Notes: generated by a model not told the origin, from the letters alone. Shown: positions 15,975 to 24,889, counted from the stretch's first letter. The stretch is DNA of 64,000 nt from Lachnospiraceae bacterium AF51-6-b8A (GCA_027682585.1 JAQCZH010000001.1:744001-808000), one strand, 5' to 3'. A program made the numbers and translations.

Positions 15975-17968
15975 CTTTTTTTCCTCTTATTTCCTTTGTC
16001 CCTGTATGACGTCATATGTATTTTATGTCTTTCAGAGACACATTGGTTTTTCCCTGCACCGCCATGTCGGGATTTGTCATGTGCTGAGGCCTTATGCCTG
16101 AGGATCTCAGGAGCAAATGAATGATCCTGAAGCATACCCACCAATCCCCTCTTGTAACGCATGCGCATCCCCCTTCTGGGAGGAATCAGACATTTCTCTT
16201 CCGTACCGATCAAATCGGTGCGGCCGGCTAAATGAAGAGCCTCTTTGACCAGATCGTAATTTTTCGGATCCCGATACTGGATCAGGGCGCGCTGCATCGC
16301 CTTTTCGTGGGGATTGGTCGCCACATAGACGGGCTGCATTGTCTGCGGATCCAGGCCGGTATAATACATCACAGTGGACATGGTCGATGGAGTCGGACAA
16401 AAGTCAGAGACCTGCTCGGGCATATAGCCAAGATCCCGGATATACTCCGCCAGGGCAATTGCCTCCTTCATGGTTGAACCCGGATGAGAAGACATAAGGT
16501 AGGGAACAAGGTACTGCTCTTTGCCCAGTTGACGGTTGACCTGGTAGAATTTCTTCACAAAGCGGTTATAGACATCCACGGAGGGTTTTCCCATGTGCTG
16601 CAGCACCTGGTCGCAGATATGTTCCGGAGCCACGCGCAACTGACCGGATATATGATATTTGGAGAGTTCTCGAATAAAGCGATCATCTGCATCCGCCATG
16701 GCGTAATCAAAACGGATTCCAGATCTGACGAAGACCTTTTTGACTCCCGGAAGCGCCCGCAGCTTGCGCAGGAGGGACAGATAATCAGAATGATCTACCT
16801 TGAGATTGGTGCAGGGTCCGGGAAAGAGACACTGCTTATTAGGACAGACCCCCATTGTCTTTTGCTTGTCGCAGGAGGGCTGGCGAAATTCAGCCGTCGG
16901 CCCTCCGACATCGTGGATATATCCCTTGAAGTCCGGATCCCTGGTCATCTTGACTGCTTCCCTGAGGATCGATTCATGACTTCTGGACTGAACGATTCGC
17001 CCCTCGTGGAAGGTCAGCGCGCAGAAATTACACCCGCCGAAACAACCCCGGTTGGATGTCAGGGAGAACTTGATCTCCTCGATCGCAGGCACACCGCCCT
17101 CCTTTTGGTACATGGGGTGATAGGTTCTGGCGTAGGGCAAATCATAGATATCATCCATCTCCTGTCTGCTCAGGGGAAAAGCGGGCGGATTTTGAATAAC
17201 ATGAAGAGCTCCTCCATAGGATTCAGCCATTTTATGACCGACAAAAGGATCTGTATTCTGCGACTGAATCCGAAAAGATTTGGCGTAATTGCCCTTGTTC
17301 TCAAGGAGTTCCTGATAGGAGGGCAGGCTAATTGCGTCCTTTGTCAGATAGGGATCTCTTGTCTTAAAGACTGTTCCCCGGATGAAGCTCAGATCGGAAA
17401 CTGCAATCCCCGAGGCCAGGGCATCGGCGATCTCTACAATCGAGTGTTCTCCCATTCCGTAGGAAATCAGATCTGCTCCGGAATCCAGGAGTATGGACCT
17501 TCGCAGCTTGTCGCTCCAGTAGTCGTAATGAGCCAGACGGCGAAGGCTTGCCTCAATTCCGCCGATGATAACTGGCGTCTTCTTATAGAAGCGTCGGATC
17601 ATGTTACAGTAGACAATCGTGGCATAGTCGGGTCTTTTTCCCATAAGACCGCCCGGACTGTAGGCGTCGTGCCTGCGGTGATGTCTGGAAACCGTATAGT
17701 GGTTTACCATGGAATCCATATTGCCTCCGCAGACTAAGAATCCAAGCCGGGGCTCTCCGAGCACCCGGATAGATTCCGGCCGATGGAAGTCGGGCTGAGC
17801 CAGGACAGCCACCCTGTAGCCATGCGCTTCCAGAAGACGGCTCAGAATGGCCGGTCCGAACGAGGGATGATCAATATAGGCATCCCCTAAGACATAGACA
17901 AAGTCCGCTCTTTCCCAGCCTCTCTCTCTCATCTCTTTTTTTGAAACAGGCAGAAAACGCAGACTCAT
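15971..17968 (-). CDS. YgiQ family radical SAM protein
   Basis: Radical SAM enzyme of unknown substrate with an N-terminal UPF0313/YgiQ domain. I start at the ATG at 17968 (MSLRFLPVSKKEM), which has GGGAG shortly upstream; an upstream in-frame ATG would add 15 residues. About 665 residues. The cluster motif is CFGGCNFCAL (Cx3Cx2C). The YgiQ N-terminal run LGDAYIDHPSFGPAILSR and the KVFVRSGIRFDYAM and PSTMSTVMYYTG segments are present. The tail is basic. Coupled to the downstream pseudouridine synthase. Confidence 0.93.
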   Translation of the reverse strand: MSLRFLPVSKKEMRERGWERADFVYVLGDAYIDHPSFGPAILSRLLEAHGYRVAVLAQPDFHRPESIRVLGEPRLGFLVCGGNMDSMVNHYTVSRHHRRHDAYSPGGLMGKRPDYATIVYCNMIRRFYKKTPVIIGGIEASLRRLAHYDYWSDKLRRSILLDSGADLISYGMGEHSIVEIADALASGIAVSDLSFIRGTVFKTRDPYLTKDAISLPSYQELLENKGNYAKSFRIQSQNTDPFVGHKMAESYGGALHVIQNPPAFPLSRQEMDDIYDLPYARTYHPMYQKEGGVPAIEEIKFSLTSNRGCFGGCNFCALTFHEGRIVQSRSHESILREAVKMTRDPDFKGYIHDVGGPTAEFRQPSCDKQKTMGVCPNKQCLFPGPCTNLKVDHSDYLSLLRKLRALPGVKKVFVRSGIRFDYAMADADDRFIRELSKYHISGQLRVAPEHICDQVLQHMGKPSVDVYNRFVKKFYQVNRQLGKEQYLVPYLMSSHPGSTMKEAIALAEYIRDLGYMPEQVSDFCPTPSTMSTVMYYTGLDPQTMQPVYVATNPHEKAMQRALIQYRDPKNYDLVKEALHLAGRTDLIGTEEKCLIPPRRGMRMRYKRGLVGMLQDHSFAPEILRHKASAHDKSRHGGAGKNQCVSERHKIHMTSYRDKGNKRKKR

Positions 17969-18045
17969 TCGATCTCCCTCTCTTCCGCTCATCTTTTCTG
18001 TCGGCTCGCGCAAGTATTGCGCAAAGAACAGGTCCGTCAGGAATC

Positions 18046-18705
18046 TTATCTCTGTAAGATGGAGATGGCCTCATCAAAGCCGTCAATAAAGTAATCCGCC
18101 TCCTTTATTTTCCTATTGCGAACGGCGGCGGAATATGCATCTTCGACAGCGCAAACTTTCATCCCTGCAGCCTGCGCAGCTGCGATGCCGGGCAAAATAT
18201 CCTCAAAAACAAGGCAGGATGCGGGCGCAACAGACAATTCTCTGGCAGCCTGAAGATAGATGTCCGGAGCAGGTTTTCCCCTGGATATCTCATCGCAGGT
18301 GACACAGACAGAGACCATCTGATCCAGATGATTTTTGGAGAATGAAGCCTCCACTAAGGGACGGGAATTGGATGTACCAATCGCCAGAGCATAGCCCCTG
18401 TCTCGAAGCATCTGCAAAAACTCAATGGCATGTGGTTTGGTCTCAATGGTCTTGGCATAGGCATCCATTGCCATTGCATTCCAGATCCCGGTCAGCTCTT
18501 CGATACTCTCCGGCAGACAATAGTTCTCCTTAAACCAAACCGCCGTCTGAATCATTGTCATGCCCTCGATCCTCTCCTGCAGATCTTCCCGCATCAAAAG
18601 TCCCCGGGAAGCCAAAAAGTCCTCATCAATCTGCCTCCAGATATGCATGGAATTAAGCAGGGTGCCATCCATATCAAAAATAACTGCTTTCACCTGATCG
18701 AACAA
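18046..18705 (-). CDS. HAD-superfamily phosphatase (beta-phosphoglucomutase-like)
   Basis: Haloacid dehalogenase-fold hydrolase, probably a small-molecule phosphatase or phosphomutase. The best start is TTG at 18705 (then FDQVKAVIFDMDGTL): AGAGGAG sits seven bases before it, and the frame upstream belongs to the end of rsuA, which overlaps by 32 bases. Product about 219 residues. Motif I is FDMDGTLLNS, motif II GTSNSRPL, the lysine motif lies in RGKPAPDIY, and motif IV is FEDILPGIAAA. A cap-1 domain lies between residues about 16 and 90. Substrate unknown. Confidence 0.87.
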   Translation of the reverse strand: MFDQVKAVIFDMDGTLLNSMHIWRQIDEDFLASRGLLMREDLQERIEGMTMIQTAVWFKENYCLPESIEELTGIWNAMAMDAYAKTIETKPHAIEFLQMLRDRGYALAIGTSNSRPLVEASFSKNHLDQMVSVCVTCDEISRGKPAPDIYLQAARELSVAPASCLVFEDILPGIAAAQAAGMKVCAVEDAYSAAVRNRKIKEADYFIDGFDEAISILQR

Positions 18706-19483
18706 GGTCTGACTCCTCTTTGGAAAGGGGACGGTATTGTCCCGGTGCAAGGGATGGGTCCAGAACAAGTGGTCCCATGCGAAGACGTTTAAGATAGGTC
18801 AGTTCATGCCCTCTCTTAGCGAACATCCGCTTAATCTGATGAAATTTCCCCTCGTGAATGGTTACATAGGCACAGGCATCCCCGGTCGCATGATCATGAT
18901 TCGTCCAGGGTTCAAGTTCCCATTCCTCCGCCACAATAGAGACGAGAGGATCCGACCTGTCAGCTCGGTTACAGAGGATCTTCAGATTCGCCGCTTCCAG
19001 AGGCTTCTTCTCGCCAATATCCAGTCCATGTGCGAAGGCCCGGACATCCTCCGCCGCCAAATGCCCATTTACCTCCGCATAGTAAGTCTTGTCCACATGC
19101 ATTCGAGGCGATACCAGTCTGTGGCCAAGAACTCCGTCATTGGTCACGAGCAGAAGTCCCTCCGTATCCAGATCCAGGCGTCCCACGGAAAACAAATCTT
19201 TCTTTCTCGTCTGTGGAACATAATTAAAGATCGTCGGATGCGCCCCGTCTCTCGCGGCACAGACGCAGCCTGCCGGTTTGTAAAAGAGATAGCAGGTCAG
19301 AGGATGAGACGCAAGAAGCCGTCCCTGGTATTCTACCGAAAGGGACGGATCAAGGGAAAAGGCCGGATCCTTCACCGGTCTTTTGTCAACCGTCACATCT
19401 CCCCTTCTGATCATCTGTCTGACCTGGCTGCGGCTTCCCAGCCCTGCATCTGCCAGATATTTATCTAATCGAAGAAAGCGCAT
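18674..19483 (-). CDS. RsuA-family 16S rRNA pseudouridine synthase
   Basis: Small-subunit rRNA pseudouridine synthase of the RsuA/RluB/E/F group. The 269 residues begin with an S4 domain (MRFLRLDKYLADAGLGSRSQ). The catalytic signature GRLDLDTEGLLLVTNDG contains the nucleophilic aspartate. Other family elements are KTYYAEV and EGKFHQIKRMF. The gene's last 32 bases are shared with the start of the HAD phosphatase gene. Confidence 0.92.
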   Translation of the reverse strand: MRFLRLDKYLADAGLGSRSQVRQMIRRGDVTVDKRPVKDPAFSLDPSLSVEYQGRLLASHPLTCYLFYKPAGCVCAARDGAHPTIFNYVPQTRKKDLFSVGRLDLDTEGLLLVTNDGVLGHRLVSPRMHVDKTYYAEVNGHLAAEDVRAFAHGLDIGEKKPLEAANLKILCNRADRSDPLVSIVAEEWELEPWTNHDHATGDACAYVTIHEGKFHQIKRMFAKRGHELTYLKRLRMGPLVLDPSLAPGQYRPLSKEESDLVRSGESSYF

Positions 19484-19518
19484 GGATTCTCCCTAAAGAC
19501 TGGCTCTATATAGAGGAA

Positions 19519-19578
19519 GCCGACCACCGAAAGATCGCCTACGCACCTTATCTGCGAGAGCGAACTTTGGTGATCGGC
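19519..19578. other. Long imperfect intergenic hairpin
   Basis: A stem of about 19-20 pairs: the arm starting GCCGACCACC at 19519 faces the arm ending GGTGATCGGC at 19578, with one bulge and two mismatches or wobbles, and a small inner ACGCA/TGCG pairing. It fills most of the 130-base gap between the coiled-coil gene and rsuA. There is no clear T-tract, so it is more likely an mRNA processing or stability element than a classic terminator. Confidence 0.5.
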
Positions 19579-19613
19579 ATTCATAAACGCACCGTTCTGC
19601 CGCGATCTTTTCC

Positions 19614-20327
19614 TTAAGAGAAGAGTTCATCCGGAACTTCAATCGAAGCATCCTCTTCGGCGGAAGCCTCCAAATCCGATTCTGCAGCCAGCTTTGAATC
19701 GGCTGTGGTCTTGGACTTGGGCTCTGTCGGCTTCTGAATATGAGGTGTCTGCACTGGAACAGGATGCAATTCCTCACGGTTCTGCTGAATCAGATCCAGA
19801 TATCCGTTCATGGATGAGGAGAACTGCTCATCAGAGCTGCGGACAGCCTCTGCCAAAGTGGTATGATACTGACTGGCATCCCTTAACGTATTTTCTACAA
19901 TAGACTGCACCCGGGAAAGCAGATCATCCGTGTACTCAATCGCACCGGTGCGGATGCTGTTGGCGTCTTCTGTTGCCTTGTCCAGCATCTCCTGGGCATT
20001 TCGGGTCGCCACATTGACTACCTCATTGGCCTGAGCGTATGCCTGCTGCATGATCTGATGCTCACTCACAAGCTCGCTGGTCTGAATCTGCGCCTGTGCG
20101 ATGATGGCATCCGCCTTGGTCTGCGCGTCTGCGAGAATGGCCTCCTTATTATTGATAATCTTCTGATAACGCTTGATCTCATCAGGAGTCTTGCTCCTGA
20201 GTTCCTCGAGAAGAGCATCGATCTCATCACGGTTGACAACAATCTTAGTCGAGGAGAAGGCAGACGGCTTACAGCTGTCAATGTACTCCTCAATCTCACT
20301 GATCACATCTTCAATTCTACTTGCCAT
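19614..20327 (-). CDS. DivIVA-/ATP synthase b-like coiled-coil protein
   Basis: Unknown function. The 237-residue soluble protein is mostly helical: a coiled coil from about residue 60 to 175, rich in Ala, Gln and Glu (runs such as ADAQTKADAIIAQAQ), resembling the stalk of F/V-ATPase subunits or DivIVA-like proteins. The C-terminal 50 residues are low complexity and acidic. It follows coaD by four bases, and the same neighbour is common in Lachnospiraceae (recalled, not checked). A membrane-curvature or cell-pole scaffold is possible, but this is only inference. Confidence 0.6.
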   Translation of the reverse strand: MASRIEDVISEIEEYIDSCKPSAFSSTKIVVNRDEIDALLEELRSKTPDEIKRYQKIINNKEAILADAQTKADAIIAQAQIQTSELVSEHQIMQQAYAQANEVVNVATRNAQEMLDKATEDANSIRTGAIEYTDDLLSRVQSIVENTLRDASQYHTTLAEAVRSSDEQFSSSMNGYLDLIQQNREELHPVPVQTPHIQKPTEPKSKTTADSKLAAESDLEASAEEDASIEVPDELFS

Positions 20328-20331
20328 CTTT

Positions 20332-20820
20332 TCACTCCTTATCGATATTGTATTTGCCGTAAATCAACGGAATGATCTCCGCCGGTACAAATTGACGAAT
20401 GTCGCCCCCATAGGATGCAAACTCCCTTACTATTGTAGAACTTAAGTAGGAATAATTCAAACTGGTTGTGAGAAAAATTGTGTCAATTCCAGGACATTCA
20501 ACATGGTTGGTCTGCGCAATCTGAAGCTCATATTCAAAATCGCTGACAGCCCTGAGCCCGCGAACCAAAAACCCGGCTTCCATGCGTCTGGCGTAATCGA
20601 CAAGGAGACCCTCGAAGGAATCTACGCTCACATTAGAATAATCAGCCGTCAGCATCTTGAGCATACTGACCCTCTCCTCCACAGAAAAAAGAGATTTTTT
20701 TGCAGAATTATTGAGAACAGCAACGATCAGATGATCGAAGAGCTTACTGGATCGCCTGATAATATCCAGATGTCCGAATGTGGCCGGGTCGAAAGAACCC
20801 GGATAGATTGCAGTGCGCAT
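20332..20820 (-). CDS. coaD: Phosphopantetheine adenylyltransferase
   Basis: Penultimate step of coenzyme A synthesis: adds AMP to 4'-phosphopantetheine. The 162-residue length is standard. The nucleotidyltransferase motif appears as [17 protein letters not shown] and the second as [15 protein letters not shown]. The start directly follows rsmD, the usual clostridial pairing. Part of the gmk-led operon. Confidence 0.97.
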   Translation of the reverse strand: MRTAIYPGSFDPATFGHLDIIRRSSKLFDHLIVAVLNNSAKKSLFSVEERVSMLKMLTADYSNVSVDSFEGLLVDYARRMEAGFLVRGLRAVSDFEYELQIAQTNHVECPGIDTIFLTTSLNYSYLSSTIVREFASYGGDIRQFVPAEIIPLIYGKYNIDKE

Positions 20821-20823
20821 AAC

Positions 20824-21369
20824 TTACTCCAAAGACAGAAAAACATGCTGGTTGGTCTTGTACCGCTTGATTCTGTCGATTTGATATCCCAAAGACGTTG
20901 CATAGGAAAAATCGCTGTTCAGGGAAGCCTCGATAATGATGATAGCATTGATGTCCAGAAGATTTCTCAACTCTCTTAGGACATTCTCTTCGAGATCCTG
21001 TCCATAAGGCGGATCCATGAAAACAATATCCGGCAGATTCCTCCTGTCCCAAAGAGCCAGGGCCGATAAGACATCAGAGGCGATCACTCTTGCTCTCTTC
21101 TCCAGACGGCATCTGACCAGGTTCTCCCGAATACAGATCAAAGCTTCTCTGCTTTGGTCCACAAAGCAGGCGGCTCTGGCCCCGCGGCTCAAAGCCTCAA
21201 TTCCCATCTGTCCGCTGCCTGCGAAGAGATCCAGGAAATAAGCTCCATCGACATCGTTCTGCAGCATATTAAAGAGGGTTTCCTTAACCCGATCCTGGGT
21301 CGGACGGGTCTTTAGTCCCCTAGGTGTTGAGAGCTTTAATCTTCTGGCACTTCCCGCAATCACACGCAT
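20824..21369 (-). CDS. rsmD: 16S rRNA (guanine966-N2)-methyltransferase
   Basis: Methylates G966 of 16S rRNA. The 181 residues start MRVIAGSARRLKL, with the substrate-side run TRPTQDRVKETLFN. The SAM-binding motif is LDLFAGSGQMGIEALSRGA and the catalytic motif FMDPPYGQ. The gene lies between pncC and coaD with gaps of two or three bases. Confidence 0.95.
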   Translation of the reverse strand: MRVIAGSARRLKLSTPRGLKTRPTQDRVKETLFNMLQNDVDGAYFLDLFAGSGQMGIEALSRGARAACFVDQSREALICIRENLVRCRLEKRARVIASDVLSALALWDRRNLPDIVFMDPPYGQDLEENVLRELRNLLDINAIIIIEASLNSDFSYATSLGYQIDRIKRYKTNQHVFLSLE

Positions 21370-21371
21370 AT

Positions 21372-21884
21372 TTACTCCTCGTTCTCCCTCTCCCGGATGC
21401 AGTCCAAAAGCAACTCTAGAGCGGCTGCAGTCGCCTTGATGCGAACGGTATTCCGATCCCCGGAGAAGACATAGTGGCGAACTAGGGTGTTGCCCTCATA
21501 GGAACAGGACAGATAGACCGTGCCGACTGGCTTGCCGTCGCTTCCCCCATCCGGCCCGGCGATTCCGGTCGAGGCAAGCCCAAAATCAGACTGATAGCAA
21601 ACTCTGGAGCCAAAAGCCATCTCCCTGGCGGTTTGCGGAGAGACTGCCCCAAAGAGATCCAGGGTCTCGTGACGAACCCCGAGAAGAGACTCCTTGGCCT
21701 GATTGGAATAGGTGATCAGGCCCTGATCGAAGACATTAGACGCCCCCGGAATGCCAACCAATTCGGCAGAAATCAGCCCTCCTGTACAGGACTCACTGCT
21801 GGTAACTGTCCACCCTCGGTTTGTAAGGCTGTTCACAACTTGATCCGCGAGTTCTTCTGCCCGCATCTTGAGATTATTTTCCAT
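21372..21884 (-). CDS. pncC: Nicotinamide-nucleotide amidohydrolase (CinA C-terminal domain)
   Basis: Deamidates nicotinamide mononucleotide to nicotinate mononucleotide in pyridine nucleotide salvage. At 170 residues it is the stand-alone C-terminal domain of CinA, without the COG1058 domain. Signatures are TSSESCTGGLISAELV, the GLITYSNQAKESLLGV run, and GIAGPDGGSDGKPVGTVY. It sits between pgsA and rsmD; a pgsA-cinA order is typical of Firmicutes. Confidence 0.9.
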   Translation of the reverse strand: MENNLKMRAEELADQVVNSLTNRGWTVTSSESCTGGLISAELVGIPGASNVFDQGLITYSNQAKESLLGVRHETLDLFGAVSPQTAREMAFGSRVCYQSDFGLASTGIAGPDGGSDGKPVGTVYLSCSYEGNTLVRHYVFSGDRNTVRIKATAAALELLLDCIRERENEE

Positions 21885-21885
21885 A

Positions 21886-22428
21886 TTATTTCTGCTCCTT
21901 TAAGACGGCCGCATTCTGCAGCAGGTAGGTAACCAAAGAAATCAGGGTCAAAGCAAGGGCGATCCACATGAGGACATCTCCCAAAAGAGTCCAATAGATA
22001 TTCTCAAATGCAAGAACCTTGACAATGACCATCAGCATCTGGAAAACTGTCTTGAACTTACCCCAGTAGTTGGCAGCGATGACAATCCCGTTGTCAGAGG
22101 CAATCAGGCGAAAACCGCTGATTGTAAATTCTCTGGCAACAATGATAATGACAATCCAGGCATAGACCTGTCCGGAGACAATCAGGCAGATCAGGGCGGA
22201 TACCACCAGGAGTTTGTCAGCCAGGGGATCCATAAATTTCCCGAAATCTGTAATCAAATGATACTTGCGCGCGATCTTGCCATCCAGAAGATCGGTCAGG
22301 CTGGCAAGGATAAAAACTGCCGCCGCCGCAAAACGCAGTCCCTGTGACTGCCAGCCAAGCAGATAGAGGGTTACAAAAACCGGAATCAGTAAAACACGAA
22401 AAACAGTCAGTTTATTGGGCAGATTCAT
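21886..22428 (-). CDS. pgsA: CDP-diacylglycerol-glycerol-3-phosphate 3-phosphatidyltransferase
   Basis: Makes phosphatidylglycerol phosphate, the committed step to anionic phospholipids, in the membrane. The 180-residue protein has about five membrane segments. The CDP-alcohol motif D-G-x2-A-R-x8-G-x3-D-x3-D is intact in LLDGKIARKYHLITDFG then KFMDPLADK. The start overlaps the end of rimO by 17 bases. Confidence 0.95.
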   Translation of the reverse strand: MNLPNKLTVFRVLLIPVFVTLYLLGWQSQGLRFAAAAVFILASLTDLLDGKIARKYHLITDFGKFMDPLADKLLVVSALICLIVSGQVYAWIVIIIVAREFTISGFRLIASDNGIVIAANYWGKFKTVFQMLMVIVKVLAFENIYWTLLGDVLMWIALALTLISLVTYLLQNAAVLKEQK

Positions 22429-23758
22429 CCGTTGGCTCTCCTATCAGATCATACTCGTAAGCGCCGGTTACATGTGTCATAACCAGGTCTCCGGTGCCAA
22501 ACACGTCATCTTCTCCGCTGACGAAAATATAGCCGTCCACATCGGGAGCGTCCCGGTAGGTTCGCCCCACATAGGCGGGCTCATCCGCAACCTTGCCCTC
22601 GATGATGGCCTCCATATCAGAGCCGATCAGAGACTCGTTCATAGAAAAATTAATCTTCTGCTGCAGCTCCATCACCTGAGCCAGCCGTTCCTCCTTGACC
22701 GATTGATCCAGCTGTCCCTCATAAAGGGCGGCCGGTGTGTCCTCTTCCTGCGAGTAAGCAAATGCTCCCAGACGGTCAAACCGCATCTCTTCGATAAAAT
22801 CCAGCAGATTCTGATGCATCTGCTCCGTCTCACCGGGAAAGCCGCAGATGACGGTGGTACGGATGGCAATATCAGGCATGGCCTCTCTTAGCATGGCAAC
22901 TTTTTGCCGGATGTCGTCTCGATTGGTTCTGCGGCCCATACGACGAAGAATCTGGTCGTCTCCGTGCTGGATGGGCATATCAATATAGTGCAGGACCTTA
23001 TCATTGCGAACCATAGCATGGATCAGATTCTGATCAATCTCCTCAGGATAGGCGTAGAGAATACGAATCCAGTGCAGACCCTCGATGGCATTTAGCTTAT
23101 CCAGAAGTTCCGGCAGCATCTTTCTTCCATAGAGATCCGTACCATAAAGGGTCGTCTCCTGCGCAACCAAAATCAGCTCTCTGACCCCCTGATCAACCAG
23201 TTCTCTGGCTTCTTTGATCAGCTTAATCATGGGAAGCGACCGGTAGCCGCCGCGCAATTTGGGAATAATGCAGTAACTGCAATGCTTGTCACAGCCCTCT
23301 GCAATCTTTAAATAAGCGTAGTGACCTGCCGTAGTCAGAAGCCGTCCTGCCTCCTCATCATCGGGCAGGTCGTCAAGATCATCAATTCGGGTCTGCGGCA
23401 GTCCATCGAGGACCGCGCGCAGGATGGGAACAATTTCGTCATAGGAATTGGTTCCAACCACCCCGTCCACCTCCGGGATCTGCTCCCGGATCTGATCCGC
23501 ATAGCGCTGGGAGAGGCAGCCGGTGGCAATCAGGGCCTTGAGCCGGCCCGCATTCTTATAAGCGGCCATCTGCAGAATCGTCTCTATGCTCTCCTCCTTG
23601 GCGGAATCGATAAAAGCACAGGTGTTCACGATGATCACATCTGCTTCTTCCTCGCTGTCAGTCAGGGCAAAGCCATCGCGATTCAGGCGTGAGAGCATAT
23701 GCTCCGAATCTACCAGGTTCTTATCGCATCCGAGAGAGACGAAGAGAATCTTAAGAGA
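22412..23758 (-). CDS. rimO: Ribosomal protein S12 methylthiotransferase RimO
   Basis: Radical SAM enzyme that methylthiolates an aspartate of ribosomal protein S12. The start is GTG at 23758 (then SLKILFVSLGCDKN): GAGGAGG lies six bases before it inside the end of rpoZ, and the longer upstream frame is low-complexity Arg/Leu with no family match. It has 448 residues: an N-terminal UPF0004 domain with three conserved cysteines (GCDKN, NTCAF, TGCLSQ), the radical SAM motif CDKHCSYC, and a C-terminal TRAM domain. Overlaps rpoZ by eight bases and pgsA by 17. Confidence 0.95.
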   Translation of the reverse strand, partial: SLKILFVSLGCDKNLVDSEHMLSRLNRDGFALTDSEEEADVIIVNTCAFIDSAKEESIETILQMAAYKNAGRLKALIATGCLSQRYADQIREQIPEVDGVVGTNSYDEIVPILRAVLDGLPQTRIDDLDDLPDDEEAGRLLTTAGHYAYLKIAEGCDKHCSYCIIPKLRGGYRSLPMIKLIKEARELVDQGVRELILVAQETTLYGTDLYGRKMLPELLDKLNAIEGLHWIRILYAYPEEIDQNLIHAMVRNDKVLHYIDMPIQHGDDQILRRMGRRTNRDDIRQKVAMLREAMPDIAIRTTVICGFPGETEQMHQNLLDFIEEMRFDRLGAFAYSQEEDTPAALYEGQLDQSVKEERLAQVMELQQKINFSMNESLIGSDMEAIIEGKVADEPAYVGRTYRDAPDVDGYIFVSGEDDVFGTGDLVMTHVTGAYEYDLIGEPTDESAQ

Positions 23759-24173
23759 CACCCGATGCCTCCTCTGCTTCACTGTCTGCAGCATCGTCTT
23801 CCTCTGCCGTCTCTTCATCGTCTGTATCCATCTCCTCCTGAGCGATAAGTGCGGCTCTCTTCTCCTCTTCAGCCTTAGCAGCAGCCTCTGCAGCAGCCTT
23901 AGCAGCAAGAGCCTCCTCCTCATTCAGGATAACCAGTTTGCCCTCGGCCAGTTCGTGAACGGCGATCGTAATCGGCTTCATCCCCTCTGTATTCTCAATC
24001 ATAGGTCTGGCTCCGGCAATCAGCTGACGGGCGCGCTTGGCACAGGCCGCAACAATGGTGTAACGGGAATTGACCATAGGCTCTTCTCCGACCTCAACCT
24101 GATTATTGATGATCTGCATCAGCTCCACATAAGAAGGGTGAATCATCTCAAAACGCACATCGTTCTTAGCCAT
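23751..24173 (-). CDS. rpoZ: RNA polymerase omega subunit with a long acidic tail
   Basis: Omega subunit of RNA polymerase, aiding assembly and stability of beta'. Residues 1-75 show the family: MIHPSYVELMQIINNQ, NSRYTIVAACAKRARQLIAGA, then KPITIAVHELAEGKL. The remaining roughly 60 residues form an Ala/Glu/Lys-rich helix that passes into a strongly acidic end rich in Asp and Glu. Total 140 residues, against about 65-90 for most Firmicute omegas. It follows gmk by two bases, the classical gmk-rpoZ pair. Confidence 0.9.
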   Translation of the reverse strand: MAKNDVRFEMIHPSYVELMQIINNQVEVGEEPMVNSRYTIVAACAKRARQLIAGARPMIENTEGMKPITIAVHELAEGKLVILNEEEALAAKAAAEAAAKAEEEKRAALIAQEEMDTDDEETAEEDDAADSEAEEASGVS

Positions 24174-24175
24174 TG

Positions 24176-24820
24176 TTACTGCTCTCCTTTCGCGAATACC
24201 TGAAGTTCTTTCTGAATCTGGGCTATTGCCTCTCTTCTGCGGGATGTATGGTTGTGTTCACTCTGAATGATCGAGTGAACCTGAGCAACAGAATCCTCGA
24301 TCTTATCATTAATCACAAGGTAATCATATCTGCTCATGAGTCTGGACTCTTCGGAGGAGATCGCAAGCCTCTGGGCCACGACCTCTTCACTCTCGGTTCC
24401 CCTGCCCAAAAGGCGGTCTCTGAGGGCTTCGGCCGAAGGAGGCGTCACGAAAAGAAGGAGAGCCTCAGGAAAGATCTTCTTTACCTGCAGGGCACCCTGG
24501 ACCTCGATCTCTAAGATGATATCCTTTCCCGCCCTGATCTGTTCCTGCACATAGGCCCTGGGCGTGCCATAGTAGTTGCCGTTGAAATTGGCATATTCCA
24601 ACAGTTCCCCGTCAGCGATCATCTGCTCAAATGCTTCTTTGCTCTTAAAGAAGTACTCCCGTCCGTCCTCTTCTCCATCCCGGATTTCTCTGGTTGTCGC
24701 AGAAATAGACAAATGATAAGTGTCCGGGTAGCGGCTCATAAGGTGCTTCATAATCGTTCCCTTACCCGCACCTGAGAATCCAGAGAGAACTATGATCATT
24801 CCACTGTCTTTCTCTAACAT
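24176..24820 (-). CDS. gmk: Guanylate kinase
   Basis: Phosphorylates GMP to GDP. The 214-residue protein carries the P-loop GFSGAGKGT near the N-terminus, the GMP-binding run SISATTREIRDGEEDGREYFF, and ILEIEVQGALQVKK. The start has AAGGAG upstream. First gene of a long minus-strand operon driven by the promoter at 24890-24918. The remA and yicC genes that often precede gmk in Clostridia are not here; the upstream region leads into the divergent rqcH gene. Confidence 0.97.
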   Translation of the reverse strand: MLEKDSGMIIVLSGFSGAGKGTIMKHLMSRYPDTYHLSISATTREIRDGEEDGREYFFKSKEAFEQMIADGELLEYANFNGNYYGTPRAYVQEQIRAGKDIILEIEVQGALQVKKIFPEALLLFVTPPSAEALRDRLLGRGTESEEVVAQRLAISSEESRLMSRYDYLVINDKIEDSVAQVHSIIQSEHNHTSRRREAIAQIQKELQVFAKGEQ

Positions 24821-24889
24821 CTGTCACTCCTTAATCTATACATCTCTTCAATCATTGAATCCGCTCAGCAGACAGAGATAATTCAATTT

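Noticed and set aside
16484..17737. A 417-codon open frame on the plus strand
   Set aside because: It is antisense to the well-supported YgiQ gene, has no binding site and no recognisable domain; it arises from codon bias of the real gene.
22412..23923. A 503-residue RimO with an Arg/Leu-rich N-terminus
   Set aside because: The extra residues are rpoZ read in another frame; the GTG at 23758 has a strong binding site and matches the family start.
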